Source: Pinguiococcus pyrenoidosus
Taxonomy: Eukaryota > Sar > Pinguiophyceae > Pinguiochrysidales > Pinguiochrysidaceae
Assembly: GCA_019677205.1 (NCBI GenBank)
Contig: JAAMXY010000209.1
Coordinates: 1 to 26,220, forward strand
Length of the DNA: 26,220 nucleotides
Reading direction: 5' to 3'
Made by a program: the position numbers and the translations under genes. Positions 1 through 8,186 of this stretch are shown piece by piece (positions within the stretch are counted from its first letter, which is position 1; each line of letters starts with the position of its first letter). The notes below the pieces were generated by a model. The model saw only the letters and a program-made list of their open reading frames with translations. It searched no databases and was not told the origin of the DNA.

Positions 1-372
1 ACATCCGTAAGGTGACGACGCATTCAATAGTTTTGTTTGCAAGTGATCATTGTCGCTTGCAACAGCTACTTGATCTTCCAGTGAGAGAAAGTTTTCATTC
101 GTTCATTTACCCCTCCATACTAAATTTTCGTTGGCTTTCATTGACTTCTTTTCACGGTCCGTTCGTATCGTGAGAAGACACTCTGGATCGATAGTTTGCA
201 TCTTCCGCGAAAATCCACGGACTCTTGTTCACCGCGAAGCACAGCAGAACAAGCGCAGATTTCCGCAAGCTTGGAGTTTTCAAGGAGTCCGCGGGAAAGG
301 CGCCTCCTCACGCGCCCAAGTCGCTTCGAAGCTCGTCAGTGTCCAATCCTCTGTTTCCGCAAGTGAGCGGCG
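1..372. other. Upstream/5' UTR region of the SNARE gene
   Basis: Non-coding lead-in to the SNARE gene at 373. An open frame with an ATG at 225 runs in phase into the SNARE body, but it would add a basic, Ser/Arg-rich N-terminus unlike this family. I read this stretch as promoter and 5' UTR. I saw no clear TATA or CCAAT element. Confidence 0.4.
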
Positions 373-1144
373 ATGGATTTCGGCGACGGCGCCAGCGCCA
401 AACAGGTTCGAACTCGAAGAATTCCGAGGCTTGCCCTCGTTCTTCGTCCCACCTTCTGAATCCGCCGGCTGCACAGGCGTGGCTGGAGCGCTTCCAGCGC
501 AACTCGCAGCGCCTCAAGGAGGTGTTGGGCAGTGGGAATCTGGGCAACGAGAGCGGCGCGGCCGGGGAGCTGCATGAGCTGGAGAGCGAAGGTCGGGCGC
601 TCGAGAATCAGCTGAGGGAGATGAGCGCCGAACCCGTGGCGTACTTTCTGTCTTCCTCGGAGGTGGCGCGGCGCCAGACGCTGCTGCGCGGCTTTCAGGA
701 CCAGCTACGAGATCTGCGTCAGGTCCAGAGCGGCGGCACCTTTAAGCAGGAGAACGTGCCTGTGAAAATGCGGCAGAGGCAGAAGGAGATCATGAAGTTG
801 CAGGTACTGTGCCGCTGATGTCGCTCGTTTCGCTCGTGCGTGCAGCTACTGAAGCGGCTGATCTCTCACTCTGCGGCGTGTGAAAGGACGAGATGATTCA
901 GGACATTGGGCGGGGAGTGGACCGCCTGGGCAACCAGGCGCACAAGATCAAGGACGAGACGCAGCTGCACGTGCGTCTGCTCGACGAGATGGACGTCGAT
1001 GTGGACAGAGCCACGGCGGGGCTGCGGGCGGAGGCGCGGCACGCGGAGCAGATTCGGATGAAGAGCCAGAACTGCTACCTGTACATTATCATCGCCGTCC
1101 TCAGTGCGGTTCTCCTGCTCCTCATCGTCTTGGGTTTCAGCTAG
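373..1144 (+). CDS. Qc-SNARE, SYP5/syntaxin-8-like, tail-anchored
   Basis: Membrane-fusion SNARE of the endosome/vacuole route, modelled as three exons (373-405, 477-803, 887-1144; 205 residues). Both introns (406-476, 804-886) are GT-AG and phase 0. Exon 1 encodes 11 residues starting MDFGDG; joined to AWLERF this resembles the short N-terminus of SYP5-type proteins. Residues about 12-105 form a helical N-terminal domain. Residues about 113-182 form the SNARE heptad region, and about 183-203 are a C-terminal membrane anchor (YIIIAVLSAVLLLLIVLGF). The second splice joins MKLQ to DEMIQD, the usual start of the Qc motif. By heptad register the central zero-layer position is His148 instead of Gln, with hydrophobic residues at -7, +4 and +7. 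The first exon is the least certain part; starting at 225 and reading through intron 1 is the alternative. The gene converges on the TALE gene, and VPS33, an SM protein of the same pathway, lies 4 kb away. Confidence 0.82.
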
Positions 1145-1486
1145 AGGATTTGCGCATTGCGTCGGCCCGCGCGGCGAAGGGGGACGGGGGACTGCTACGG
1201 ATGTCGTTATGTTGCGGTGCCAGACGTTGAGCCTGGTGAGCGTCGAGGTGGTTCCAAGGATAAGCCAGGGATCGTTCAAGCGCTCGCCTCCGAACCAAGA
1301 AACGAAAGTTATCTCCTCTGAAATTGAAGCTGACAGGGACATAAACACGCAGTTCCCATGTAATCATCTTCCCTGAGGCTACGGACCCAAAACACACCGT
1401 CTTGTCTTCCCGTCCCTTCTAATCCGTGGATTCTTGGTGCCGCGGTGACCTTTATATTCTGACCGGACCTTTTTATACTCCATCCG
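1145..1486. other. Convergent intergenic region (SNARE / TALE 3' ends)
   Basis: Short spacer between two genes that end facing each other. It should hold both 3' UTRs. I see no conserved gene, repeat or clear polyadenylation signal. Confidence 0.5.
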
Positions 1487-3676
1487 TCAGTTCTGCTTGC
1501 CGTCCTCGTGATCGTTGCCGAAGATCGATTGGTTGATATGACACGGACTGAAGCCTCCAAGCCCGAAGCCGATGTTTCCATCCGGGCTGAGGGCCCCATC
1601 GAAGCCCTGGAAAGGCGACGTGAGCCCCAGGCCCAGGCTTGGGGAAATGTCGCCCACTCCGAAAGGTGAGAAGGCGTGGCTGGCCCGGCCCTGGGCGCTC
1701 GCTGTTCCGGCGAGGCCGGGCGTTCCGTCGAAGGGCATCTGCGGTGACTGGGAAAAGCTCATCGCTTTGTTGTCGTCATGTAGAGATTGCTGCCACATCT
1801 TTACATTCCTTCGACCAGGGCGAGCCTCGTGCGCGGAATAGGAAATCCTGCCACCCCTGGTGCCTGGCTTCTTGGCGGCGTTCTGGCCCGGTCCATTGTC
1901 GGCTCCAGCTCCTTCGGTGGCGCCCCGTCCTCCGAGGCCACCCAGAGATCCCGCCATGACCGACTCGTAGTCGTCCGCCATCATCGGGCTGCTGTTGCCC
2001 AGGAGCATGGCGCCGCCGCCGGCGAGGTCCGGCATGTTCGACGAGAAGGGCGGGTACGGAAAGACTCCGGGGTTCTCCATGGCACTGCTCGACGCGAGGC
2101 CCATGCCCGGGATGCCCGGCGGGATCTTTCGCTGGCCCGACGCATCGAGCGATGCGGCCAGGTCATAGGCATTCCTCGGACCGAAGTCCTGCCCAAACTT
2201 GCCAACCTGACCCGAATGGATGGGAGGCCTGCCGATGCCTGCGTTGAAGCCGGCCCCCGCGCCCTGCCGGAAGGCCATTTGCGCGGCGACTCCGGGCTGC
2301 GCCTGACCTCCTGCCCGGCGCCGGGCCAGGCCGCGGACCCGATCGAACTGATCCTGCCGATGCCGCTGCGCTTGGAGCTGTTCCATTTTGAATCTCTGCA
2401 CCTGGGCTTGGGCCTGGAGGGCGTCCTGGGTGTCCGGGGACACGAAGCCCGGTCCGCTGCCGTAGGGCGACGTGCTTCCCCCAAGGCCAGCGCCGATGAT
2501 GGAGCCCGGTCCCAGCCCCGTCTGCGAGTTGACGAGGGCCAGGCGGGCTCGCGAGTCTATCCCGCCATCGCGCAGCTCCGCGACGGATATCAGATCCTTC
2601 ATCGGGTCTGCCCGAGAGGACGCACTTGACAGCAGGCCCACGTGGACGCGACGGTCTCCCTCCCGCTTCGCACGGTTCGCATACTCCGACTTCACCTTCG
2701 GTCGCCACGTGCGAACACGGGCGTTGATGAACCAGTTGTTCACCTGGTCGATGGTGATTCCCGCCTGGCGGCTGAGGGCGATTTTCTCGTCCTGCGTCGG
2801 GTAGGGGTCCGTCCAATGCGCATTCAGCCACTGCGTCAGGATCTCTCTAGCTTCTCTACTGAGGTTTTTACGAGTCCTCTTCTTCTTCCCGCGAGCATCT
2901 TCCGCGCTTTTCGCCTCCGCCCGGCCCCTCTTGCCGCCGCTGCCGTCGCCGGGCGTGGACTTCGGGTCGTGCGGCCGTCCGTATCGGTAGGCAATGTCCG
3001 AGGCGTTGTTGCCGTGGCTGGACACCGAGTCTGGGTCGCTCTCCGCGCCGTCCAGCGCTCCGGCCGGCTTGGTGGCCAAGGCCTCCTGGACCTTGCTCAC
3101 CGGCGCCTCCATGATCTCGTTGGTCCGCCGCACGAACTCATCCACGAGAAGAGACAGGGTGCCCAGGCACTGGATCGCGCTGCACTCCTTGATCCGCGCG
3201 ATCTCCGCCTCGGAGATGCTGTCCCCGAAGAGCATTAGCTTCTGCTGCGCAATGCCCTCGAACACGGTCTCCACGTGCTGATACTGCTCGCGGAACCGGC
3301 CACGAAGTCGCTGATACAGCGCCAGGCGCTGCTCGTAATCGCCCGCTTCCTTCAGGCCCTTCTCGGCGGCGGCGATCTTGTCCGCGAAGCCCTGCTTCAC
3401 CTCGTCAATGCTCATGCCAAAGCGGCCCGGCACCAGGTCGTCGAAAAGCATTCTGATCATCTCCTCCTCCTTGAGGCTGCCCGGGTTGGACTTCTGCGAG
3501 GGCGACACGGGCACCGGCTTGGGCGCAAGCGGCCGTTGCTTGTGCTCCGCGCCGAACTTGGCGAGGCTATCCACCAGCTGGAGGGAGGACGCGTCGGGCG
3601 CGTGCGGGTCCGCCGGCGCCATCCACGGCTCGGAGAAGATGGCGCGCGGGCCGCCGGGTCCGAAGCTGTCCATCAT
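1487..3676 (-). CDS. TALE-class homeodomain transcription factor, BELL-like
   Basis: A DNA-binding regulator of 729 residues in a single exon. The first ATG codons are at 3676 and 3673 (MMDSFG); further upstream the frame opens only with a TTG. The homeodomain is at residues about 264-327 and starts in a basic stretch (KKKRTRK) that doubles as a nuclear localisation signal. The loop between helices 1 and 2 carries the three-residue PYP insertion that defines TALE proteins. Helix 3 reads NNWFINARVRTWRPKV; the INARVR-W-P pattern is closer to plant BELL proteins than to KNOX (INQRKRHW). Residues about 69-202 form a conserved-looking helical domain, perhaps a diverged MEINOX/PBC-type dimerisation region, which I cannot assign. 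The C-terminal 400 residues are Gly/Gln/Ala/Met-rich and probably disordered. In green algae and plants TALE heterodimers control the haploid-to-diploid switch; the same role here is inference. It is transcribed divergently from VPS33. Confidence 0.9.
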   Translation of the reverse strand: MMDSFGPGGPRAIFSEPWMAPADPHAPDASSLQLVDSLAKFGAEHKQRPLAPKPVPVSPSQKSNPGSLKEEEMIRMLFDDLVPGRFGMSIDEVKQGFADKIAAAEKGLKEAGDYEQRLALYQRLRGRFREQYQHVETVFEGIAQQKLMLFGDSISEAEIARIKECSAIQCLGTLSLLVDEFVRRTNEIMEAPVSKVQEALATKPAGALDGAESDPDSVSSHGNNASDIAYRYGRPHDPKSTPGDGSGGKRGRAEAKSAEDARGKKKRTRKNLSREAREILTQWLNAHWTDPYPTQDEKIALSRQAGITIDQVNNWFINARVRTWRPKVKSEYANRAKREGDRRVHVGLLSSASSRADPMKDLISVAELRDGGIDSRARLALVNSQTGLGPGSIIGAGLGGSTSPYGSGPGFVSPDTQDALQAQAQVQRFKMEQLQAQRHRQDQFDRVRGLARRRAGGQAQPGVAAQMAFRQGAGAGFNAGIGRPPIHSGQVGKFGQDFGPRNAYDLAASLDASGQRKIPPGIPGMGLASSSAMENPGVFPYPPFSSNMPDLAGGGAMLLGNSSPMMADDYESVMAGSLGGLGGRGATEGAGADNGPGQNAAKKPGTRGGRISYSAHEARPGRRNVKMWQQSLHDDNKAMSFSQSPQMPFDGTPGLAGTASAQGRASHAFSPFGVGDISPSLGLGLTSPFQGFDGALSPDGNIGFGLGGFSPCHINQSIFGNDHEDGKQN

Positions 3677-4087
3677 GGTTCGCCACCTCCCACGACAGTC
3701 GAGACGGGAGGGGAAGACAGCGGCGCTCAAGCGCGAAGCGCCGGACGCGAGAGTTCCTTCCCGCAGTTAACGGAATCCGAAGGCTGTGAATGCGCCGTTT
3801 GAAACCACGCGTTCGTCCAGCGGCGCGCACGCCGTGTTCCAAGGCCGTTCTTCGCTAAGTCACTTTGACGCGTTGTATGAGACGCTGTTCTTGCGGTTGA
3901 GGCCGGCACTGTGGCCTCAAGAATTCAGAACTGGTCGGAGCAGTCGTTGGCGCGCGTTGAGGTGCGGCTCGACACCGAGCTCCAACGTCCCCAGAAAATC
4001 TCCGAGCCGGCCACCCTATAACGGATTTTGTCGCCTCGAGAAGCAGGCTTCCGGAGCCTGTGGATGGCCCGCTCGGCCTCGGTTCGG

Positions 4088-4503
4088 CCAATGGGGTGCT
4101 GGAGGCCGGTGGTCGTGCCAGTGACTGACAGCGGCTGATGACTGCCAGACGCGGCTGGCGCAGCTCCGTCCTTCGCGGCCAATGGCAGGGTTCCGTTGAT
4201 GGAGTGCGGTATGTCAGCCAGAAGACCGGGGCCTTCTCTCCCCACGGATTTGAATCAGTGCGCGGACGGGCCAATCAGCGCTGGAGATGACGACGGTATT
4301 GCACGCGGGCGGTGGGGTTCAGGAGACCTCGATCCACCCTGCCCTTCGGCGCGTCCCGAGCCGTCAGACGCGCCTCCCGTCGGATGGGAGCACAAGTCAA
4401 GGCAGCAGATGGATCAGACCTCAGCCAATCAATCCCGTCATCCTGGCAGCAGCGCGTCGCGGGAACTCGCCCCATCTATGCGGACCTGCGTGCCTCGGAT
4501 TGG
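4088..4503. promoter_or_regulatory. Cluster of CCAAT boxes, TALE/VPS33 promoter region
   Basis: CCAAT occurs at 4088-4092, 4179-4183, 4271-4275 and 4425-4429, and its inverse ATTGG at 4499-4503. Two carry the extended NF-Y-like form CCAATCA. They lie 0.4-0.8 kb upstream of the TALE start and 0.6-1.0 kb upstream of the VPS33 start. The motif is seen directly; NF-Y binding is inference from the well-known CCAAT factor. Confidence 0.35.
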
Positions 4504-4620
4504 GTCACCGCGCATACGTACGACTCCCACAACCTTCTAGATCCTTCCGTCACCCGAAGCAAGCGACATCATCCCCCTCGACCAAAAGGAGAAGAGATCG
4601 ATTCGCTTCTTCTGAGTTCG

Positions 4621-4783
4621 AGTTTTGTTGTCTTTCTGGGTTTTCAGTTTTCAGCTTTTTGCTTTTCTTGTTTTTTTTGGTTTTTTTGGTTTTTGGTTCT
4701 CGTTTTGCTTTTCTCAAACTTTGGTTCTTCAGTTTTCTGTTTTTTGTTTTGTGGTTCTTGCGTTTGCATCACTTTCACTTTCC
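4621..4783 (+). repeat. T/G-rich low-complexity tract
   Basis: Strongly strand-asymmetric stretch of T runs broken by G and occasional C, including T8 and T7 runs separated by GG. It has no repeat unit of fixed length. It lies about 330-490 bp upstream of the VPS33 ATG, so it may be promoter or 5' UTR sequence. Confidence 0.7.
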
Positions 4784-5108
4784 GGTAAATACAGTAGGTA
4801 CATTCCAGATTCCGGCGATACTCAAGTATTCAAGTGCACCTACTCGACTACCCATACTACAGGTACTATTTCTAGGATACCTCTTCCCCCCTCTTCTCTC
4901 TTCTCTTCGTTCTTCGGACATCCGATTTTCGCGCGCCGTTTTGGGTCTCGCGTTTCCGCTCCATACATATCTACACAGATAAAGTCAATTGCGTCCCATG
5001 CCTTGTGGGCCACGTGGCACCAGCAGCGTCCCAGACGATCATCGTGTAGAGCGGAGAACAGGCCCCTAGGGAGGAACCGAAAGCTTGGCTGCGAGAGCAG
5101 AGCGCGGC

Positions 5109-7416
5109 ATGGCGGTGCAGCTGGACGGATCCGGAGACCTGCCGGTATCTTCGCCTTTGCTCTCGCTGCCGCCTCCACCAAAACCTGCCATTGCTGACCC
5201 CACTTGGTCACGATCCGTCAGGACCTCTCCTTGATTCGCGACGAGAGCCGCGAGGAGCTGCTGGAGATCCTGAGTGGTAACCTGCGCCGCGCTTCGCCTC
5301 TTCGTCCAACAGCTCCTCATGTGCTTGCCTGTGATCGTGGGGTGCACAGCTTTTCCAGGCACGAAATGCCTCGTGTTCGACCCGGACATCACCGGCTTGG
5401 TGAACCACGTGGTTGTGGAGGGCAGCAAGCTGCTTTCGGAGGCGGGCGTCGCGCTCTTCCGAGAGATCAAGGACGGCGCCTTGGACGATCTGCGCTTCGG
5501 CAAGGAGGACAGAGAGCCGGACCACGTGCTGTATCTTACGCGACCCCGAATCAAGCGCGTGCAGCAGATCGCGGCGCACGTGAAGAGTCGAGCGGCGATG
5601 CCGTCCGCCGGCAACCTGAGCTATGGCTGCTACTTCGTGCCGCACCGGACGCTGGCTTGCGAGCAAGTGCTGGAGGATGAAGGGGTGCTCGACGCGATCA
5701 CGCTGGGAGAGTTCCACATGGACCTGGTGCCCTTCGATCGCGACCTCGTCTCGATGGAGCTGAAAGACAGCTTCCGGGAGATCTTCGTGCAGCAGGACAT
5801 CACGGCGGTGGGTAGCACGGTGCGCGCGCTGAGCAGATGGCAGGCCGTGTACGGCTTCATCCCGAACGTCAAGGCGAAGGGGCACGTGGCCGAGAAAGTG
5901 CTTCGCCGGATGCTGCGCATGCGCGTCGATGATCACCTGGCCGAGTTTGGACCGCCGGAGGACGGGGACGTTGCACGCGTGGCTCAGGGCGTGGGGCCGA
6001 CCGCCGTGGACACCTTGATCCTCCTCGATCGCGCCGTGGACCTCGTCACCCCGAACGTCACCCCACTGACCTACGAAGGCCTCATTGACGAGCTGGTGGG
6101 CATTCACAACTGTCAGGTCAAGCTCGACTCCAGCCTGCTCGACACGGGAGACGACCTCCCCGACGAGAAGGGCGAATCGCAGCCCGAGGCGAAGACGGCC
6201 GAGACCGAGAACGGGGCGCCGAAGAAAGTGTCGCTGCCCCTGAACTCGAACGATGACTTGTACAAGGAGATTCGCGACAAGAACGTGTCCGCGCTGGGGC
6301 AGATTCTGCAGACGCGAGCCAAGTCGATTAAGGAGCTCTACGCCGGGTTCCGGTCGAACCGCAACGCGAGCGTCTCCGAAATCCACGCGTTCTGGAAGCA
6401 GGTTCCCGACTTGCGAGCGTCCTACAAGAGCCTTTCGCAGCACATCAACATTGCTGCCCTTCTCAAGAGGACGACGGACTCGAATGACTTCCGCGAAAGG
6501 TGGCAGATAGAGCGCGGCCTCCTCGAGGGGGACGCGCACTTGGAGGAAATCGAGGAGAGGCTCCACTCCGAAGAACCGGCGGCGGAAGTCCTGAAGCTGA
6601 TCTGCCTTCAGTCGCTCTGCGGAGGCGGCATCCGCTCGAAGTACTTCGACAGCCTCAGGAGAGACTTCCTGCAGACCTACGGCTACGAGTACTTGACGCT
6701 GCTGAGCGCGCTGGAGCGCATGGGCATGCTGAAGAAGAAGGAGACCTTCCTGGACACGGGCGCCACGCTTTGGAGCTCCATTCGGCGTGCCTTCAATCTC
6801 ATCAGTGACGGGGACGTCGACGTAATGAATCCAAACGACATGGCATATGTCACCTCTGGCTACGCACCCCTATCAGCGAGAATGGTGCAGTTCGCGGGAT
6901 CGCCAGGCTGGAGCGTGTGCCAAGAGGCGCTCCGGCTTGTGCCGGGACCAACGCTTCAGATACGACAAACGGACGCACCCATGGAGCTCGACCAAAGTGC
7001 GCTCAAGTCATGACGGCCCCGAACTACCATTCTCGAGAGGCTAACCCGCTTTCCACGTCCCGGCAGGCCTCGACGCATTCGAGAGGGCAGACGAGCAAGG
7101 CGGCGCGCCACCGGGACCGTCTTCGAACCGAGGGAAGCCGTGCCTGATGGTTTTCTACGTGGGCGGCGTGACGCACATGGAGATCGCCGCGCTTCGGCAT
7201 CTGTCCAGGAGTCCCAAATGTACGTACCGCAGATCGTTGCCCACGGATGCCACAGCTTGTTCTCCCGACTCACGCGCGGGCAACGGCGACGCGCTTGGTT
7301 TCCGCCCCTTTTCCTCGACAGTTCCCTACAGGATCCTCATCGTCACCACGAAGGTGCTCAATGGAAAGTACATGCTTGCCAGCATTGAAGGGCAGGACCA
7401 GGACGACTCCCGATAG
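5109..7416 (+). CDS. VPS33: VPS33, SM-family subunit of HOPS/CORVET
   Basis: Sec1/Munc18 protein that chaperones SNARE assembly at late endosomes and vacuoles as part of the class C Vps core. Modelled with five exons: 5109-5144, 5222-5276, 5359-6996, 7067-7219, 7322-7416 (658 residues). All four introns are GT-AG, 70-102 nt, phases 0, 1, 1, 1. Each splice restores a family signature: LEILSG joins TKCLVFDPDITG near the N-terminus, and exon 4 carries LMVFYVGGVTHMEIAALRHL, then exon 5 continues YRILIVTTKVLNG, the typical Vps33 C-terminus. Central hallmarks are LDRAVDLVTP (about 253-262) followed by LTYEGLIDEL, then LYKEIRDKN and YAPLSARMVQ. It is somewhat longer than the roughly 600 residues usual for Vps33, owing to an acidic linker (about 289-320) and a Gly/Pro-rich stretch encoded by exon 4. 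The exon-1 start (MAVQLD) is the least certain point. Confidence 0.93.
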
Positions 7417-7964
7417 CACGTCGTGGAGCCAGCGTGACTGGAGAGCGAGGTTGCTGGCCGAGACGAAAGGACTGGCGGAGCAGGTTCAAGTCGTTGAAAT
7501 GCCAAGCAGACGGGGCAACGAGGAGGAGACGATGCAGAAGAGAAAAACGAAGAACGGTCAATTCGTAGCTGCCCGCAATGGCCTGACGAAGCAGAGCTCG
7601 CGAGGCGTCACCATCGAGCCGGGTGCAGCGAAGCGTCCACGGACCGTGAACTGCCGACCGTGCCGAAGCGCAGAATCCAGCTCGATCTTGGCGACAGCGG
7701 ACGCCGTCGGAGCAACGATCGGACCGCATGAAACGCCTGAAGAGCTCGATCCATCCGCTTTCGGCAGAGATATCAAGCCTTTCTCCAAATTTATAACGTG
7801 CATACCACCATCTACCACCATCGAGGATGGTGGAGGACCGCAGAGACCAAAAACAGAAGCGAAGGAGCAGCTCCGCAGCACACTGCGGGCCGTCTTTTTT
7901 CCGGTACGCCAATCAGCAGCTACGTTTGAGAAAAGAGCACCAGTCTGCTGAACAACACTCGTAC

Positions 7965-8013
7965 GGGAATCGGGAATCGGGAATCGGGAATCGGGATTCG
8001 GGAATCGGGAATC
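7965..8013 (+). repeat. (GGGAATC)7 tandem array, G-quadruplex-capable
   Basis: Seven perfect-phase 7-bp units. Six are GGGAATC and the fifth is GGGATTC. It gives seven G3 runs separated by constant 4-nt loops, which satisfies the usual G-quadruplex pattern on the + strand. It lies in the 3' flank of two converging genes. Confidence 0.92.
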
Positions 8014-8015
8014 AG

Positions 8016-8031
8016 TCCAGACATGTCTGGA
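8016..8031. repeat. Perfect 16-bp palindrome
   Basis: TCCAGACATGTCTGGA is self-complementary over all 16 bases. It starts three bases after the GGGAATC array. It could be a dimeric protein site or a cruciform; no function can be assigned. Confidence 0.75.
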
Positions 8032-8186
8032 TTGGAGCAAGCACGCACGCAAGAGTCGCAACAAATCGAAACACCACACTTGGCGAGAACTACTGTACAG
8101 AGATGCGGCGCACGTGCCGCCAACAATGGAATACGTACATGAGACGCGGCCATTCGTGCGCCTTCGCCACTCTCCAAACTCTTCGC

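Larger units (their letters stand above)
3677..5108. other. Divergent intergenic/promoter region TALE / VPS33
   Basis: About 1.4 kb between two divergent genes, with no convincing coding sequence on either strand. It contains five CCAAT/ATTGG pentamers (4088-4503) and a 160-bp T/G-rich tract (4621-4783). It presumably contains both promoters and 5' UTRs. Confidence 0.6.
7417..8186. other. Convergent intergenic region VPS33 / unknown gene
   Basis: About 770 bp holding both 3' UTRs. I see no supportable gene. It contains an 8-bp stem hairpin (CCACCATC-GAG-GATGGTGG, 7815-7833), the (GGGAATC)7 array and a 16-bp palindrome, annotated separately. Confidence 0.55.

Noticed and set aside
403-414. 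GGTTCGAACTC resembling a tRNA T-loop
   Set aside because: No acceptor stem, anticodon arm or D-arm around it. It is a splice donor region; the same GGTTCGA occurs at an FPG donor.
225-818. SNARE start at the ATG at 225 as one unspliced exon
   Set aside because: It would add about 50 basic, Ser/Arg-rich residues and read through 406-476. The short exon at 373 with a GT-AG intron gives a family-like N-terminus.
5208-6566. Open frame of about 450 codons antisense to VPS33
   Set aside because: A shadow of the biased third-position composition of VPS33. The translation is rich in His, Arg and Val with no family features, and the sense strand is clearly VPS33.
7247-7951. 234-codon open frame after VPS33
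   Set aside because: It overlaps the last VPS33 intron and exon in another frame and shows no recognisable protein features.
7965-8013. GGGAATC array as an internal telomere repeat
   Set aside because: It matches no telomere repeat I know and is a single short array within a gene-rich region.
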